Of a stretch of DNA of 64,000 nt, positions 17,871 to 26,578 are shown piece by piece. A program made the translations under genes and the position numbers. How positions within the stretch are numbered: the stretch's first letter is position 1; each line of letters starts with the position of its first letter. The notes under the pieces were generated by a model. That model was not told the DNA's origin. It did not search any database and was given only the letters and a program-made list of their open reading frames with translations. This DNA is from Hymenobacter jeongseonensis. GTDB taxonomy: Bacteria; Bacteroidota; Bacteroidia; Cytophagales; Hymenobacteraceae. The stretch is taken from NCBI RefSeq assembly GCF_015694725.1, contig NZ_JADQDQ010000001.1, positions 372,001 through 436,000 on the forward strand. Direction: 5' to 3'.

Positions 17871-20800
17871 CTACTTGTACACGCGCTGATAAAAGCTCAA
17901 ATACCCCGCCAAATCCCCCGAGGCCTGCAACAAGGCCAGGTTCTCGGCACTGATGACCAAAGTTTGGTAGCCCGCCCCGCGCAGGCGCGCTAGCGGCGAC
18001 TGCGGTCCACGCAACTTGGTGGCATAGCTCTGGGCCACTTTGGCACCGGGCAGCGACCGCACCACCACCAGGTCCTGGTCGGCGCCCAGCGTCGGGGTTT
18101 CAATTTTCAAGTTATTGGCTCGGAAAAACCGGCTGTTGTAAGTACCCAGCTGTGTCACCAAATCGGCAGCGGCCGGGGCCGTTTTCGGGAATACCAGCAC
18201 CACCGCGTGCGCGCCGCTAAGCTGGGTAACGTAGGCCGTGGTCGCCGCCGTCGGCTCGGCCGGGGGCGGTGTGCCAGCCGCTGGCACCGGGGCCGCGCCG
18301 CCGGCCGCTGGCGTACCGGCTACGGAAGCTGGAGCAGCCGCGGGATTGAGCGGAGCAGGTGCCGATTTTGGAGCTGATTGATTCAGCTGCTCGGAGGTCG
18401 GAGCAGTGTTGGGTGTCGGCTTATCTGCAGGGGGAGTTGGAGCCGTTTTGGGTGGGGTTTTGGCCGCGTCGGGCACGGGCGGCGCAGTGTTCAGCGCTTT
18501 GGCCGGCGTTTCGTTTTCGCGGTACTGAATACGCATGCGGTTGTCGACTTCTCCCGGCCGGAAAATCGACACCACGGGCTTTTCCGTCGATGCCAGGGCG
18601 CCAGCAATCTGACCGTTGCTCTGCTTGCGGTAGGTTTCCGACAAGGCCTGGGCCTGTGGAACCAGCGGGCTTTCCGGGTAGTCGCGGTAGAATTTCTCCA
18701 CCGACGAGCGGGCCGTGAGCGGCGGCTGGGTGCGGATAACCAGCAGCATTTTCACGTAGGCCACCCGGTCGGCGAGGTCACTTTTGGGGTACTGCTTTTC
18801 GGTGCGGGCCAGCACCGCCGAGGCTTTCTTGAAATCCTGCTTGGTGTAGTAGGTAAAGGCCGAATCGAGCCGGGCGGCCACGGCATTGTGCAAGGCCAGC
18901 TCGTGCTCGCGGTAGAGCGGGTCGGCAATCAGCTTGGCATAAATGGACGTGGGAAACTCGCGCTGCAGGGCCGCGGCGTACTGCGCCATTTTCGCGGCAT
19001 CGGGCTTGTCCTTGTAGTAGAGGTAGAGCAGGTAGTAGGCATCGGGGGCGTGCTCGCCGCTGGGGTAGCGGGCCACCTGCTTTTCGTAGGTTTCAAAGCC
19101 TTTTTCGCGCTCCTTCAGCTGCTCTTTGTAGATGCCGGCCAGCTCGTAGAGGGCGGTTTCTACCTGGGTGTCCGAGAGCTTGAGCTGCTCGGGCGTGAGC
19201 GGCAGGTTGTTGCGGTATTGGGCCACCAGCGTTTGCTTTTGCGCGGCGGGGTCGTTGGCGGTGGCCAGGGCGGCAGAATCTGCGCGGCTGGCATTGAGGG
19301 CATTGAGGTCGCGGCTGGAGAGCGAAACGGGCGCTCCGACGTTGGCGGGACTGTTGGGCGAACTGCTGGCCTGGCTGCTGGTGCGCCAGTTGTCCTGCAA
19401 CTGCCGGTCGCCCCACTTCCGAATGAAGTCGGCCCGCGCTGTGCCCAGCGTAGCCGGGTTGTCGAAGTACCACTTCGCCCCCGAAGCCGTGGCAGTGGGG
19501 TCAAAAGCCAACGGGTCGGTATCGCCGCCCCCAATGGTGCTGCCGGGCAGGGAGGTCGCGCCGCTGCTTGTGGTGCGCCCGGCAAGCTCCGCGGTACGGT
19601 CGTTCACCTTTTGTAGCGCCGCCAGGCGGGCAGCTTCGCGCTCCTTGTTTGCAATTTCAGCGTCGGCGTAGAGGTTGAGCCTCTCGTCCAGTGCTTCCTT
19701 GCTCAGTTTGGCGAGGGCTTGCAGGCTGTCCTGCGTTTCGATGATGGTGTACTGCTTGGCAAATTCCCGCAGAATTTCGCTGCGCTCCTTGATGGCGGTG
19801 TAGGTTTTCGCCTCCGGCGCCAAGTTCTGCACCGTGCTATCGTAGTAAGCGGCGGCCAGGCGGTACTTCTGCAGGTCTTCGTAGTAGATGCGACCGGCCA
19901 GCAGGTAGGTGTAGCTTTTCTGCAGCCGGTTGGTGGTGGTGGCCTTGATGGACTCACGCAGCAGCTTCAGCGCCTCCGGGAATTTCTTTTCGCGGTAGTT
20001 CAACCGCGCCATCTCGTAGTAAATCTTGTCGCGGTAGTCCTTGTTTTTTGAGTCCTTCAGCAATGCCGCGAAGTTCTTGTTGAGCCGCTCCCGGTCTTTG
20101 GCGTTTAGGTCCGAAACCTGACTTAGCATCAGTTTCGACTGAAAGTCGAGCTCATACGGCGGATTGCGCGCCAAAATCTGGTCCAGCTGTTCGTAGGCTT
20201 TCTTGTTTTCGCCCGCATCCTGGTACAGTTGCGCCAGTACAAAGCGCGTGCGCGACCGTTCGTTCTTCAGCTCAATCAGCGGAATGGCTTTTTCCAGCTG
20301 CGGAATGGCTTTCGCGGGCTCTTCGGTGCGGATGTAATAGTCGGCCCGAGTCAGAAACAGCTGGCGTGCGTCTTTGGGCAGGCCCGTTTCCTTATCCAAT
20401 AGGTCTGACACGGCTTTGGCACTCTCGTATTCGCCCTGCGCCACAAACGTGCGCATCAGCCCAATCAGTGCCTCGTGCTTGGCATTGGCGTCCTTGCTCG
20501 TGGAGTTGACGTACTTAAAGGTGAGCGCAGCATCGTCAAACTGCATTTGATAGAAGCGCGCCCAGCCCACCAGAATGTAGGCGTCATCGGTCCAGTCCGA
20601 ACCCGGCCGGTGCTGAATGGGCATCGAAGCCTTTTTGATAATGTCGTTCAAGTCGGCGCGGCTGGCCCGCACGGTGGTGCTATCCAGGGTCGGAAACAGC
20701 GGCAGCGTCTGGTTGTAGTCGTTGATTCGCCCTTCGTAGAGCTTGGCTTCGGTTTCTTGCAGCCTCTCGCGTGCGAGGAAGTAGGCATTGTCCCGGGCTG

Positions 20801-20942
20801 CTACGTTGTTGAACGCGTGCGCCACCAGATTTTTGTCGGAAGCGCAGCCCGCCGCGCCCAATCCCAGAAGGAAGATGAGAAGCGCAGGCCAGCGGTATGT
20901 CAGCAGATGTTGTATCAAAGCCAAAGGGAAGGGTAAAAGCAA
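17871..20942 (-). CDS. porW: T9SS/gliding TPR lipoprotein PorW (SprE-like)
   Basis: PorW/SprE is a periplasm-facing lipoprotein with tetratricopeptide repeats needed for type IX secretion and gliding. The signal region contains YRWPALLIFLLGLGAAGC, with a lipobox cysteine at residue 33. Many TPR-like helix pairs fill residues about 100-800. A Pro/Ala-rich linker follows (about 810-910), then the conserved C-terminal domain seen in the family (HAVVLVFPKTAP, NLKIETPTLGADQDLVVVRS, YQTLVISAENLALL). No ATG is available before the signal; TTG at 20942 or TTG at 20924 must serve. Its place next to the atp operon is a recurring Bacteroidota arrangement. The call rests on the C-terminal pattern and this context. 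Confidence 0.85.
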   Translation of the reverse strand: MLLPFPLALIQHLLTYRWPALLIFLLGLGAAGCASDKNLVAHAFNNVAARDNAYFLARERLQETEAKLYEGRINDYNQTLPLFPTLDSTTVRASRADLNDIIKKASMPIQHRPGSDWTDDAYILVGWARFYQMQFDDAALTFKYVNSTSKDANAKHEALIGLMRTFVAQGEYESAKAVSDLLDKETGLPKDARQLFLTRADYYIRTEEPAKAIPQLEKAIPLIELKNERSRTRFVLAQLYQDAGENKKAYEQLDQILARNPPYELDFQSKLMLSQVSDLNAKDRERLNKNFAALLKDSKNKDYRDKIYYEMARLNYREKKFPEALKLLRESIKATTTNRLQKSYTYLLAGRIYYEDLQKYRLAAAYYDSTVQNLAPEAKTYTAIKERSEILREFAKQYTIIETQDSLQALAKLSKEALDERLNLYADAEIANKEREAARLAALQKVNDRTAELAGRTTSSGATSLPGSTIGGGDTDPLAFDPTATASGAKWYFDNPATLGTARADFIRKWGDRQLQDNWRTSSQASSSPNSPANVGAPVSLSSRDLNALNASRADSAALATANDPAAQKQTLVAQYRNNLPLTPEQLKLSDTQVETALYELAGIYKEQLKEREKGFETYEKQVARYPSGEHAPDAYYLLYLYYKDKPDAAKMAQYAAALQREFPTSIYAKLIADPLYREHELALHNAVAARLDSAFTYYTKQDFKKASAVLARTEKQYPKSDLADRVAYVKMLLVIRTQPPLTARSSVEKFYRDYPESPLVPQAQALSETYRKQSNGQIAGALASTEKPVVSIFRPGEVDNRMRIQYRENETPAKALNTAPPVPDAAKTPPKTAPTPPADKPTPNTAPTSEQLNQSAPKSAPAPLNPAAAPASVAGTPAAGGAAPVPAAGTPPPAEPTAATTAYVTQLSGAHAVVLVFPKTAPAAADLVTQLGTYNSRFFRANNLKIETPTLGADQDLVVVRSLPGAKVAQSYATKLRGPQSPLARLRGAGYQTLVISAENLALLQASGDLAGYLSFYQRVYK

Positions 20943-21071
20943 CCAGCAGCTCCCGAAACGCAGGAGGCAACCCGAATTGTTCGTTGGCGTGTAAGAAGCA
21001 GCGGCTAACTAACGAAGGCGGAGGGGTAAAATTACGTTTTTCCCCGGCCAAACTCCGCCTCTCACACGTCG

Positions 21072-21079
21072 TACCTTTG
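21072..21079 (+). promoter_or_regulatory. Promoter -7 element of the atp operon
   Basis: TACCTTTG lies 26 bases before the ATG of the first atp-operon gene and matches the TAnnTTTG consensus. It is the only clear promoter motif I see for the plus-strand run 21106-27502. Confidence 0.6.
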
Positions 21080-21105
21080 CGTGGCTGCCGCACCTCCTCC
21101 CAATT

Positions 21106-21354
21106 ATGTCCACACCGTCTGTTCCTGAGCCTGCTGATAAGCCCACGGGCTCCAGCCGCGCCCGCTCGTTTGCCAAGTATTCGGGCATTGCCTTTCAGAT
21201 GCTCGGCATCATCGGCGGCTTCACCTGGCTGGGCATGTGGCTCGACGAGCGGTACCAGTCCAAAAATCCCTGGTTCACGGTGGGGCTCATGCTAGTCGGC
21301 GTATTTCTGGCCATGTTCCAGATTATTCGCAGCCTCACCAAAGGCGCGTCCTGA
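21106..21354 (+). CDS. AtpZ/AtpI-type F1Fo-associated membrane protein
   Basis: This 82-residue protein has two membrane helices (about 26-44 and 55-73) separated by WLDERYQSKNPW, the pattern of the AtpZ/AtpI group. Members lie at the head of ATP synthase operons and are linked to c-ring assembly or Mg2+ handling. It starts the atp operon, 26 bases after a promoter motif, and has its C-terminal part in the cytoplasm by charge. Which subgroup (AtpZ or AtpI) cannot be fixed by eye; the short length favours AtpZ. Confidence 0.85.
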   Translation: MSTPSVPEPADKPTGSSRARSFAKYSGIAFQMLGIIGGFTWLGMWLDERYQSKNPWFTVGLMLVGVFLAMFQIIRSLTKGAS

Positions 21355-21394
21355 GCAACGCAGTCCTGCTTTTTTATTTCCATTCGGTTTGCTT

Positions 21395-21802
21395 ATGATG
21401 CGGTTTCTGCGCCAGTTTCTCTTGTTTGGTAGCGTGTTAGGCGTCCTCATATATGCTTTGCACTTTATCTACGGTCCGGCCATTGTGCATCCACGCACGG
21501 GGCTGCTGTTTGGCTTTATGGCCGGGCTCACGGTCCTTATCTACAGCCTGACTGCGCGCTTGGTGGCGGTGTCGCCCACTAACTTGGGCCTTGGCTACCT
21601 CATCGGTATGACCGTCCGCATGCTGTCGTCGCTGGCCTTGATTACGGTGCATCTGGCCCGTGGCGGCGCCCAGGAAGGACGAGGTACTTGGACCTTCCTC
21701 GGAGCCTTCTTCGTGCTCTACTTTTCGTGGGCTGGGTTTGAAATCTGGGCTATTTTGAGTAACTTGCGGCCGATTTCGAAAAAGCAAGTAGCGCAAACAT
21801 AG
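21395..21802 (+). CDS. Small membrane protein of the atp operon (AtpI-position)
   Basis: The 135-residue product has four hydrophobic helices (FLLFGSVLGVLIYALHFIYG, GLLFGFMAGLTVLIYSL, LGYLIGMTVRMLSSLALITV, FLGAFFVLYFSWAGFEIWAI). It lies between atpZ and atpB, the position of atpI in other operons, and a protein of this kind is common there in Bacteroidota. Direct similarity to AtpI is not obvious. The start ATG at 21395 is chosen, with a second ATG right after at 21398; an in-frame TTG at 21389 is unlikely. A role in assembling the proton-conducting part is inferred from context only. Confidence 0.75.
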   Translation: MMRFLRQFLLFGSVLGVLIYALHFIYGPAIVHPRTGLLFGFMAGLTVLIYSLTARLVAVSPTNLGLGYLIGMTVRMLSSLALITVHLARGGAQEGRGTWTFLGAFFVLYFSWAGFEIWAILSNLRPISKKQVAQT

Positions 21803-21838
21803 CGCTTTAGCCCGGAATCACTCATTAATCTACTTTGA

Positions 21839-22900
21839 ATGAAGCGTTTACTCTCGATTCTTCTTTGCTTCGTATCCCTGTCCGTTTTTGCGAACGAACC
21901 TGCCGCTGAGGCCTCCAAAGGGGAAGGCTTCAATCCCGGCGAAATGATTTTGGAACACATCGGCGATTCGCACGAGTGGCACCTGGCCACCCTCGGCGAA
22001 GGCGAGCACGCCACCCACGTCAGTGTTCCACTGCCCATCATCGCCTACCAGCCCACCAAAGGCCTGAGCATGTTTTCGGGCGGCCAATTGGCCCACGGCC
22101 ACAGCCACAACGGCCTGAAACTGGAGCACGACAAGCTGGTAGCCGAAGACGGCAGCAAAGTTTACGACTTCTCCATCACCAAAAACACCGCTTCGCTGCT
22201 CTTCAGCGCCGCGCTGATGCTTTTTGTATTCACGGCCGTAGCCCGTGGCTATAAGAAGAACCACGGCCGCGCGCCCAGCGGCCTGCAATCGTTTTTTGAG
22301 CCGGTTATCATCTTCATCCGCGATGAAATTGCCAAGAAGAACATCGGCCCCAAGTACGAGCGCTACATGCCGTACCTGCTCACGGCCTTCTTCTTCATCT
22401 GGTTCAACAACCTGCTCGGCCTGATGCCCGGCGCGGCCAACCTGAGCGGCAACATCGCCGTGACCATGGTGCTGGCGGTGCTCACCCTGATTATCACGCT
22501 GGCTTCCAGCAACAAGAACTACTGGGCCCACATTTTCGCCACACCCGGCGTGCCGAAGCCGCTGCTGCCTATCATGATTGTGGTGGAATTCCTAGGCATC
22601 TTCACCAAGCCCTTCTCCCTGATGATTCGTCTGTTTGCCAACATCACGGCCGGACACATCGTGGTGTTGAGCTTTATCAGCTTGGTGTTCATCTTCAAAT
22701 CGTGGGCCGTGGCCCCGGTTACCCTGGCGTTCGGCTTGTTTATCAACATCCTTGAATTGCTGGTGGCCATTCTGCAGGCCTTCATCTTCACGCTGCTCAC
22801 CTCCATGTACATCGGCGGCGCAGTAGAAGAACACCACGACGCTGATTTCCAGATTGGCGGCGGCGACGGTGCCGACCAAGCCCACGTACCCGCACACTAA
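21839..22900 (+). CDS. atpB: F1Fo ATP synthase subunit a
   Basis: Subunit a carries the two proton half-channels of the membrane sector. The essential arginine is Arg264 in SLMIRLFANITAGH, and the later helix carries the conserved ILELLVAILQAFIFTLL. The first 19 residues form a signal peptide. The exported N-terminal extension to about residue 115 is rich in His and acidic residues (LAHGHSHNGLKLEHD). This gives a length of 353, against about 270 in E. coli; similar extensions occur in other Bacteroidota. The stop is followed by a 125-base spacer with an unusual C-run before atpE. Confidence 0.95.
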   Translation: MKRLLSILLCFVSLSVFANEPAAEASKGEGFNPGEMILEHIGDSHEWHLATLGEGEHATHVSVPLPIIAYQPTKGLSMFSGGQLAHGHSHNGLKLEHDKLVAEDGSKVYDFSITKNTASLLFSAALMLFVFTAVARGYKKNHGRAPSGLQSFFEPVIIFIRDEIAKKNIGPKYERYMPYLLTAFFFIWFNNLLGLMPGAANLSGNIAVTMVLAVLTLIITLASSNKNYWAHIFATPGVPKPLLPIMIVVEFLGIFTKPFSLMIRLFANITAGHIVVLSFISLVFIFKSWAVAPVTLAFGLFINILELLVAILQAFIFTLLTSMYIGGAVEEHHDADFQIGGGDGADQAHVPAH

Positions 22901-22957
22901 TTCCAAGACTTATTAGGCAGGTGCCTCGCGCCTGACCTGCCGGCTGCTTTAGTCAGA

Positions 22958-22985
22958 CCGCAGCACTCCCCCCCCCCCGCTGCGG
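22958..22985. repeat. Hairpin with 11-C homopolymer between atpB and atpE
   Basis: A run of eleven C residues (22968-22978) sits in the loop of a 7-bp hairpin formed by CCGCAGC (22958-22964) and GCTGCGG (22979-22985). Homopolymers of this length are prone to slippage in replication and sequencing. Confidence 0.7.
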
Positions 22986-23025
22986 GATTGGCTAGCTTTT
23001 TCTCTTCCCCATTTTTTCTTTTTTT

Positions 23026-23301
23026 ATGCTTCTTTCTTTGTTGTTGCAGGCTGTTGCTCAAATGGCTACTAACTACGGTCCTGGTTTGGCCGTAATGGGT
23101 GCCGGTATCGGTGCCGGTCTGGTTGCTTTGGGCGTAGGCCTGGGTATTGGTCGCATCGGCGGCAGCGCCATGGATGCTATCGGTCGTCAGCCCGATGCTT
23201 CGGGCAAAATCCAGACGGCTATGATTATCGCCGCCGCTCTGATTGAAGGCCTTGGCCTGTTCGCAGTGGTAGTTTGCGTACTTATCTGGACCAAGCTCTA
23301 A
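23026..23301 (+). CDS. atpE: F1Fo ATP synthase subunit c
   Basis: Subunit c forms the rotating ring. The protein has two helices joined by the polar loop GRQPDASGK (residues 53-61). The proton-binding carboxylate is Glu74 in IIAAALIEGLGLFAVV. No Na+-type signature (Gln and Ser/Thr around the site) is evident, so H+ coupling is expected. The N-terminus MLLSLLLQAVAQMA is hydrophobic and could be a short signal sequence; a start at the later Met13 is possible but less likely. The gene is followed by hairpins that separate it from atpF, consistent with the high copy number needed for the ring. Confidence 0.95.
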   Translation: MLLSLLLQAVAQMATNYGPGLAVMGAGIGAGLVALGVGLGIGRIGGSAMDAIGRQPDASGKIQTAMIIAAALIEGLGLFAVVVCVLIWTKL

Positions 23302-23310
23302 GATGCAATG

Positions 23311-23382
23311 CCGGGCTTTGGGCCCGGAAGTAGTTGGAAGCCCGCCGCCCGCTGCTGCTATTGCAGTTGGCGCGGCGGGCTT
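23311..23382 (+). repeat. Two hairpins between atpE and atpF
   Basis: A short hairpin CCGGGC/GCCCGG lies near 23311-23327. A longer one has arms AAGCCCGCCGC (23338-23348) and GCGGCGGGCTT (23372-23382). Neither has a following T-run, so they are more likely RNA-stabilising or attenuating structures than terminators. They would favour atpE expression over atpF. Confidence 0.55.
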
Positions 23383-23450
23383 ACCTGCTCCTACAACAAG
23401 TAGCAAGCTTAACCGGCCTTATCCGACGGTTTTTTAATTCCAAATTCCCT

Positions 23451-23948
23451 ATGCCAGCTTTCTTAAATCCTGAACTCGGCCTGATTTTCTGGCAACTGGT
23501 TATCTTCCTGTTGGTATTGTTTCTGCTGGCGAAGTTCGCTTGGCGGCCCATCCTGCTGTCGCTCAAAGAGCGGGAAGACACCATTGACAACGCCCTGCGC
23601 ATGGCCGACCAGGCCAAAATTGAAATGCAGCAGCTGAAAGCTGGCAACGAAAAGTTGCTCGCCGACGCCCGCCACGAGCGCGACCGCATGATGCAGGAGG
23701 CCACCGTGATGGCCAACCAGCACCGCGACGCCGAAAAGGCCCGCGCCACCGAAGAAGCCAACCGCATTATCACCCAAGCCCGCGAAGCCATCCAGCAGGA
23801 GAAAAACGCGGCCTTGGCCGAAGTGAAAAACACCGCCGCCAAGCTGTCCGTCGACATCGCCGAGCGCATCCTGCGCCGCGAGCTGGCCGAGCCAGCCGCG
23901 CAAACGCAGCTGGTTGATTCGTATTTGAAAGACGTTAAACTCAACTAA
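23451..23948 (+). CDS. atpF: F1Fo ATP synthase subunit b
   Basis: Subunit b is the outer stalk that links the membrane part to F1. One membrane helix lies near residues 9-27 (LIFWQLVIFLLVLFLLAKF), followed by a long charged coiled coil with Ala-rich heptads to the end. At 165 residues the length is normal. The ATG at 23451 is chosen; the reading frame is open for 39 codons upstream, but that stretch lies over the hairpin region and has no signal of coding. A palindromic repeat separates it from atpH. Confidence 0.95.
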   Translation: MPAFLNPELGLIFWQLVIFLLVLFLLAKFAWRPILLSLKEREDTIDNALRMADQAKIEMQQLKAGNEKLLADARHERDRMMQEATVMANQHRDAEKARATEEANRIITQAREAIQQEKNAALAEVKNTAAKLSVDIAERILRRELAEPAAQTQLVDSYLKDVKLN

Positions 23949-23953
23949 CGCCT

Positions 23954-24055
23954 GTCATGCTGGCGAAGGAAGCATCTTATCAACGCTGCTTTCGTCAGAT
24001 TTAGATTTACCGAGCCCTGCGAACCCGATAAGATGCTTCGCAAGCTCAGCCTGAC
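23954..24055. repeat. Intergenic inverted repeat between atpF and atpH
   Basis: Left arm GTCATGCTGGCGAAGGAAGC (continuing ATCTTATC) at 23954-23981 is mirrored by GATAAGATGCTTCGCAAGC (continuing TCAGCCTGAC) at 24027-24055. This is a member of the same palindromic family as 53125-53226, here inserted inside the ATP synthase operon. Confidence 0.75.
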
Positions 24056-24071
24056 AAAACCTCAATAACCA

Positions 24072-24632
24072 ATGGCTGACCAACGAGTAGCGGCCCGCTA
24101 CGCCAAGTCGCTCCTCGACTTAGGCCAGGAAATGGGCACGCTGGATAGCGTGAAAGAAGACATGGACCTGCTCAGCAAGACCATGGCCGAAAGCCGCGAG
24201 CTGCGGCTGTTGCTGCGCAACCCGATTGTGAAGCACGACAAGAAGCTCGCCATCCTGACCGCCATTTTCGGCGGCAAGGTGTCGGACATGACTATGCGGT
24301 TTTTCACCATCCTCACCAACAAAAACCGGGAAGCCGCGCTGGAAGGCATGGGCACCGAGTTTCAGGTGCAGTACAACGCCATGCAGGGCATCCAGATGGC
24401 GGAAGTGACTTCGGCTACCCCGCTCACGGCAGCGTCGCGGGCCGAGATGGAGAAGCTGGTAACCCAGCAAACTGGCCTCACCCAGGTGAAGCTCACTGAG
24501 AAGGTAAACCCCGACCTCATCGGCGGTTTCATCCTGCGGGTGGGCGACCAGCAAATCGACGATTCCGTGCGCACCAGCCTCCGCAAAATGCGCATCTCTT
24601 TGCAAGACACTACTTTTCAACAAAAGATGTAG
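24072..24632 (+). CDS. atpH: F1Fo ATP synthase subunit delta
   Basis: Subunit delta sits on top of the F1 part and binds subunit b and alpha. The protein opens with VAARYAKSLLDLGQEMG, which matches the family start, and contains LRLLLRNPIVKHDKKLAIL. The C-terminal signature VNPDLIGGFILRVGDQQID is intact. Length (186) is normal. It is preceded by a palindromic repeat and followed by a pair of hairpins at 24650-24726, so the spacing from atpA is longer (141 bases) than usual for this operon in many bacteria. Confidence 0.95.
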   Translation: MADQRVAARYAKSLLDLGQEMGTLDSVKEDMDLLSKTMAESRELRLLLRNPIVKHDKKLAILTAIFGGKVSDMTMRFFTILTNKNREAALEGMGTEFQVQYNAMQGIQMAEVTSATPLTAASRAEMEKLVTQQTGLTQVKLTEKVNPDLIGGFILRVGDQQIDDSVRTSLRKMRISLQDTTFQQKM

Positions 24633-24649
24633 GCTGACAGTCGGTGTAG

Positions 24650-24726
24650 CGCGAGCCCTGCGGCTCGCGTCTTCGCGCCGACAGCACCAAGCAATTGGCG
24701 CAGAAACGCAAACCACAGGGTTTGCG
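24650..24726. repeat. Two tandem hairpins between atpH and atpA
   Basis: CGCGAGCC/GGCTCGCG (24650-24669) and CGCAAACC/GGTTTGCG (24707-24726) are two perfect 8-bp hairpins in the atpH-atpA gap. Their outer sequence (GTAGCGCG at the left) resembles the repeat at 58191-58267. Confidence 0.65.
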
Positions 24727-24773
24727 CTCCGGCCCACCGACTACTCAATACTACATACTCAATTCCCAAAAAC

Positions 24774-26357
24774 ATGGCAGAAGTACGTCCGGACGAAGTC
24801 TCCGCAATCCTGCGGCAGCAACTGTCCAATTTCAAGTCCGAAGCCGAGCTGGAAGAAGTTGGCACCGTGCTGCAAGTCGGCGACGGCGTGGCCCGCATCT
24901 ACGGCCTGAGCAAAGCCCAGGCGGGCGAGTTGATTGAGTTCGAAACCGGCCTGCAGGGCCTCGTGCTCAACCTCGAAGAAGACAACGTAGGTGCCGTATT
25001 GCTCGGCGACTACTCGGGCATTCAGGAAGGCGCCACGGTGCGTCGTACCAACAAAATTGCTTCGATTAAAGTAGGTGAGGGCATTGTGGGCCGGGTGGTT
25101 AACACCCTCGGTCTGCCCATCGACGGCCGCGGCCCCATCCAGGGCGAGGTGTACGAAATGCCCCTCGAGCGCAAGGCTCCCGGTGTAATCTACCGCCAGC
25201 CTGTAACCGAGCCGATGCAAACCGGCATCAAGTCGATTGACGCCATGATTCCGATTGGCCGTGGCCAGCGCGAGCTGATCATCGGTGACCGCCAGACCGG
25301 TAAGTCGGCCGTGGCCATTGACACCATCCTGAACCAGCGCGAATTCTTCGAAGCCGGTCAGCCCGTATTCTGCATTTACGTGGCCATCGGCCAGAAGGCG
25401 TCGACCATCGCCCAGGTGGTGCAGTCGCTGACCAAAGGCGGTGCCATGGACTACACGGTGGTAGTAGCTGCTCCGGCCGCTGACCCTGCTCCGCTGCAGT
25501 TCTACGCCCCCTTCACCGGTGCTGCTATCGGCGAATTCTTCCGCGACACGGGTCGTCCCGCCCTCGTGGTTTATGATGATTTGTCGAAGCAGGCCGTGGC
25601 TTACCGCGAGGTGTCGCTGCTGCTCCGTCGTCCTCCCGGACGTGAAGCGTATCCCGGCGACGTATTCTACCTGCACAGCCGCTTGCTGGAGCGGGCCGCT
25701 AAAATCAACGCTTCGGACGAAATCGCCCGGAACATGAACGACCTGCCCGACAGCATCAAGCACTTGGTGAAAGGCGGTGGTTCGCTCACGGCTCTTCCCC
25801 TGATTGAGACGCAGGCAGGTGACGTATCGGCTTACATCCCGACCAACGTTATTTCCATCACCGACGGCCAGATTTTCCTCGAGACGAACTTGTTCAACTC
25901 GGGTGTGCGTCCGGCCATCAACGTGGGTATCTCGGTATCGCGCGTGGGTGGTAACGCCCAGATTAAATCGATGAAGAAAGTGGCCGGCACCTTGAAGCTG
26001 GACCAGGCTCAGTTCCGCGAACTGGAAGCCTTCGCCAAGTTCGGTTCCGACCTCGACGCCTCGACCAAGCTCACCATTGAGCGTGGCCGTCGCAACCTCG
26101 AAATACTGAAGCAGCCCCAGTTCTCGCCCGTGAAGGTGGAAGACCAGGTGGCCATCATCTACGCTTCGACCAACGGCCTGCTCGACACCGTGCCCGTGAA
26201 CCGCGTGCGTGAATTCGAGAAGGAGTTTGGTCAGGTAATGAACTCGCGCTACCCCGACGTGCTCAAGGCCCTCAAGGCTGGCAAGCTGGAGGACGCCGGC
26301 ACCAAGGCCATCCGCGAGGTAGCCAAGGACGTGGCGGCGAACTACGCAGTTAAGTAG
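24774..26357 (+). CDS. atpA: F1Fo ATP synthase subunit alpha
   Basis: Subunit alpha is the non-catalytic nucleotide-binding subunit of F1. The P-loop GDRQTGKS lies at residues 171-178, followed by [18 protein letters not shown] and the Walker B-like [11 protein letters not shown]. The catalytic-interface arginine segment [11 protein letters not shown] is present near residue 385. At 527 residues it is normal. The beta and epsilon subunits (atpD, atpC) are not in the window and must be elsewhere, as is usual in Bacteroidota. A 58-codon unknown ORF lies between atpA and atpG. Confidence 0.97.
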   Translation: MAEVRPDEVSAILRQQLSNFKSEAELEEVGTVLQVGDGVARIYGLSKAQAGELIEFETGLQGLVLNLEEDNVGAVLLGDYSGIQEGATVRRTNKIASIKVGEGIVGRVVNTLGLPIDGRGPIQGEVYEMPLERKAPGVIYRQPVTEPMQTGIKSIDAMIPIGRGQRELIIGDRQTGKSAVAIDTILNQREFFEAGQPVFCIYVAIGQKASTIAQVVQSLTKGGAMDYTVVVAAPAADPAPLQFYAPFTGAAIGEFFRDTGRPALVVYDDLSKQAVAYREVSLLLRRPPGREAYPGDVFYLHSRLLERAAKINASDEIARNMNDLPDSIKHLVKGGGSLTALPLIETQAGDVSAYIPTNVISITDGQIFLETNLFNSGVRPAINVGISVSRVGGNAQIKSMKKVAGTLKLDQAQFRELEAFAKFGSDLDASTKLTIERGRRNLEILKQPQFSPVKVEDQVAIIYASTNGLLDTVPVNRVREFEKEFGQVMNSRYPDVLKALKAGKLEDAGTKAIREVAKDVAANYAVK

Positions 26358-26395
26358 TCAAGAATTACACTCCAGTAGCCTGTTTTCGTGCTCCT

Positions 26396-26572
26396 ATGGA
26401 CAACGCATCAACTTCTAAACACCAAAAATCAGGCAACCCGTTTTGGCGGGTTGTTCTGATGGTGACTTTGATGAGTGCTGTTGCGAATGGCATGGATGTT
26501 AGCCGTGTGGCCAACGACTTTTGGAGTGGGTTGAACGGCGAGTGCGCAATCACTCCTGGATACACTAAATAA
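26396..26572 (+). CDS. Small unknown ORF between atpA and atpG
   Basis: A 58-codon reading frame starts at ATG 26396 and stops 6 bases before the atpG ATG. The predicted peptide has a polar start (MDNASTSKHQKSGNP) and one hydrophobic segment (FWRVVLMVTLMSAVANGM), then a short polar tail with a single Cys. I do not recognise it. Its tight spacing with atpG suggests translation coupling, but a chance ORF cannot be ruled out; base composition is lower in G+C than the neighbours. Confidence 0.4.
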   Translation: MDNASTSKHQKSGNPFWRVVLMVTLMSAVANGMDVSRVANDFWSGLNGECAITPGYTK

Positions 26573-26578
26573 GGATAA

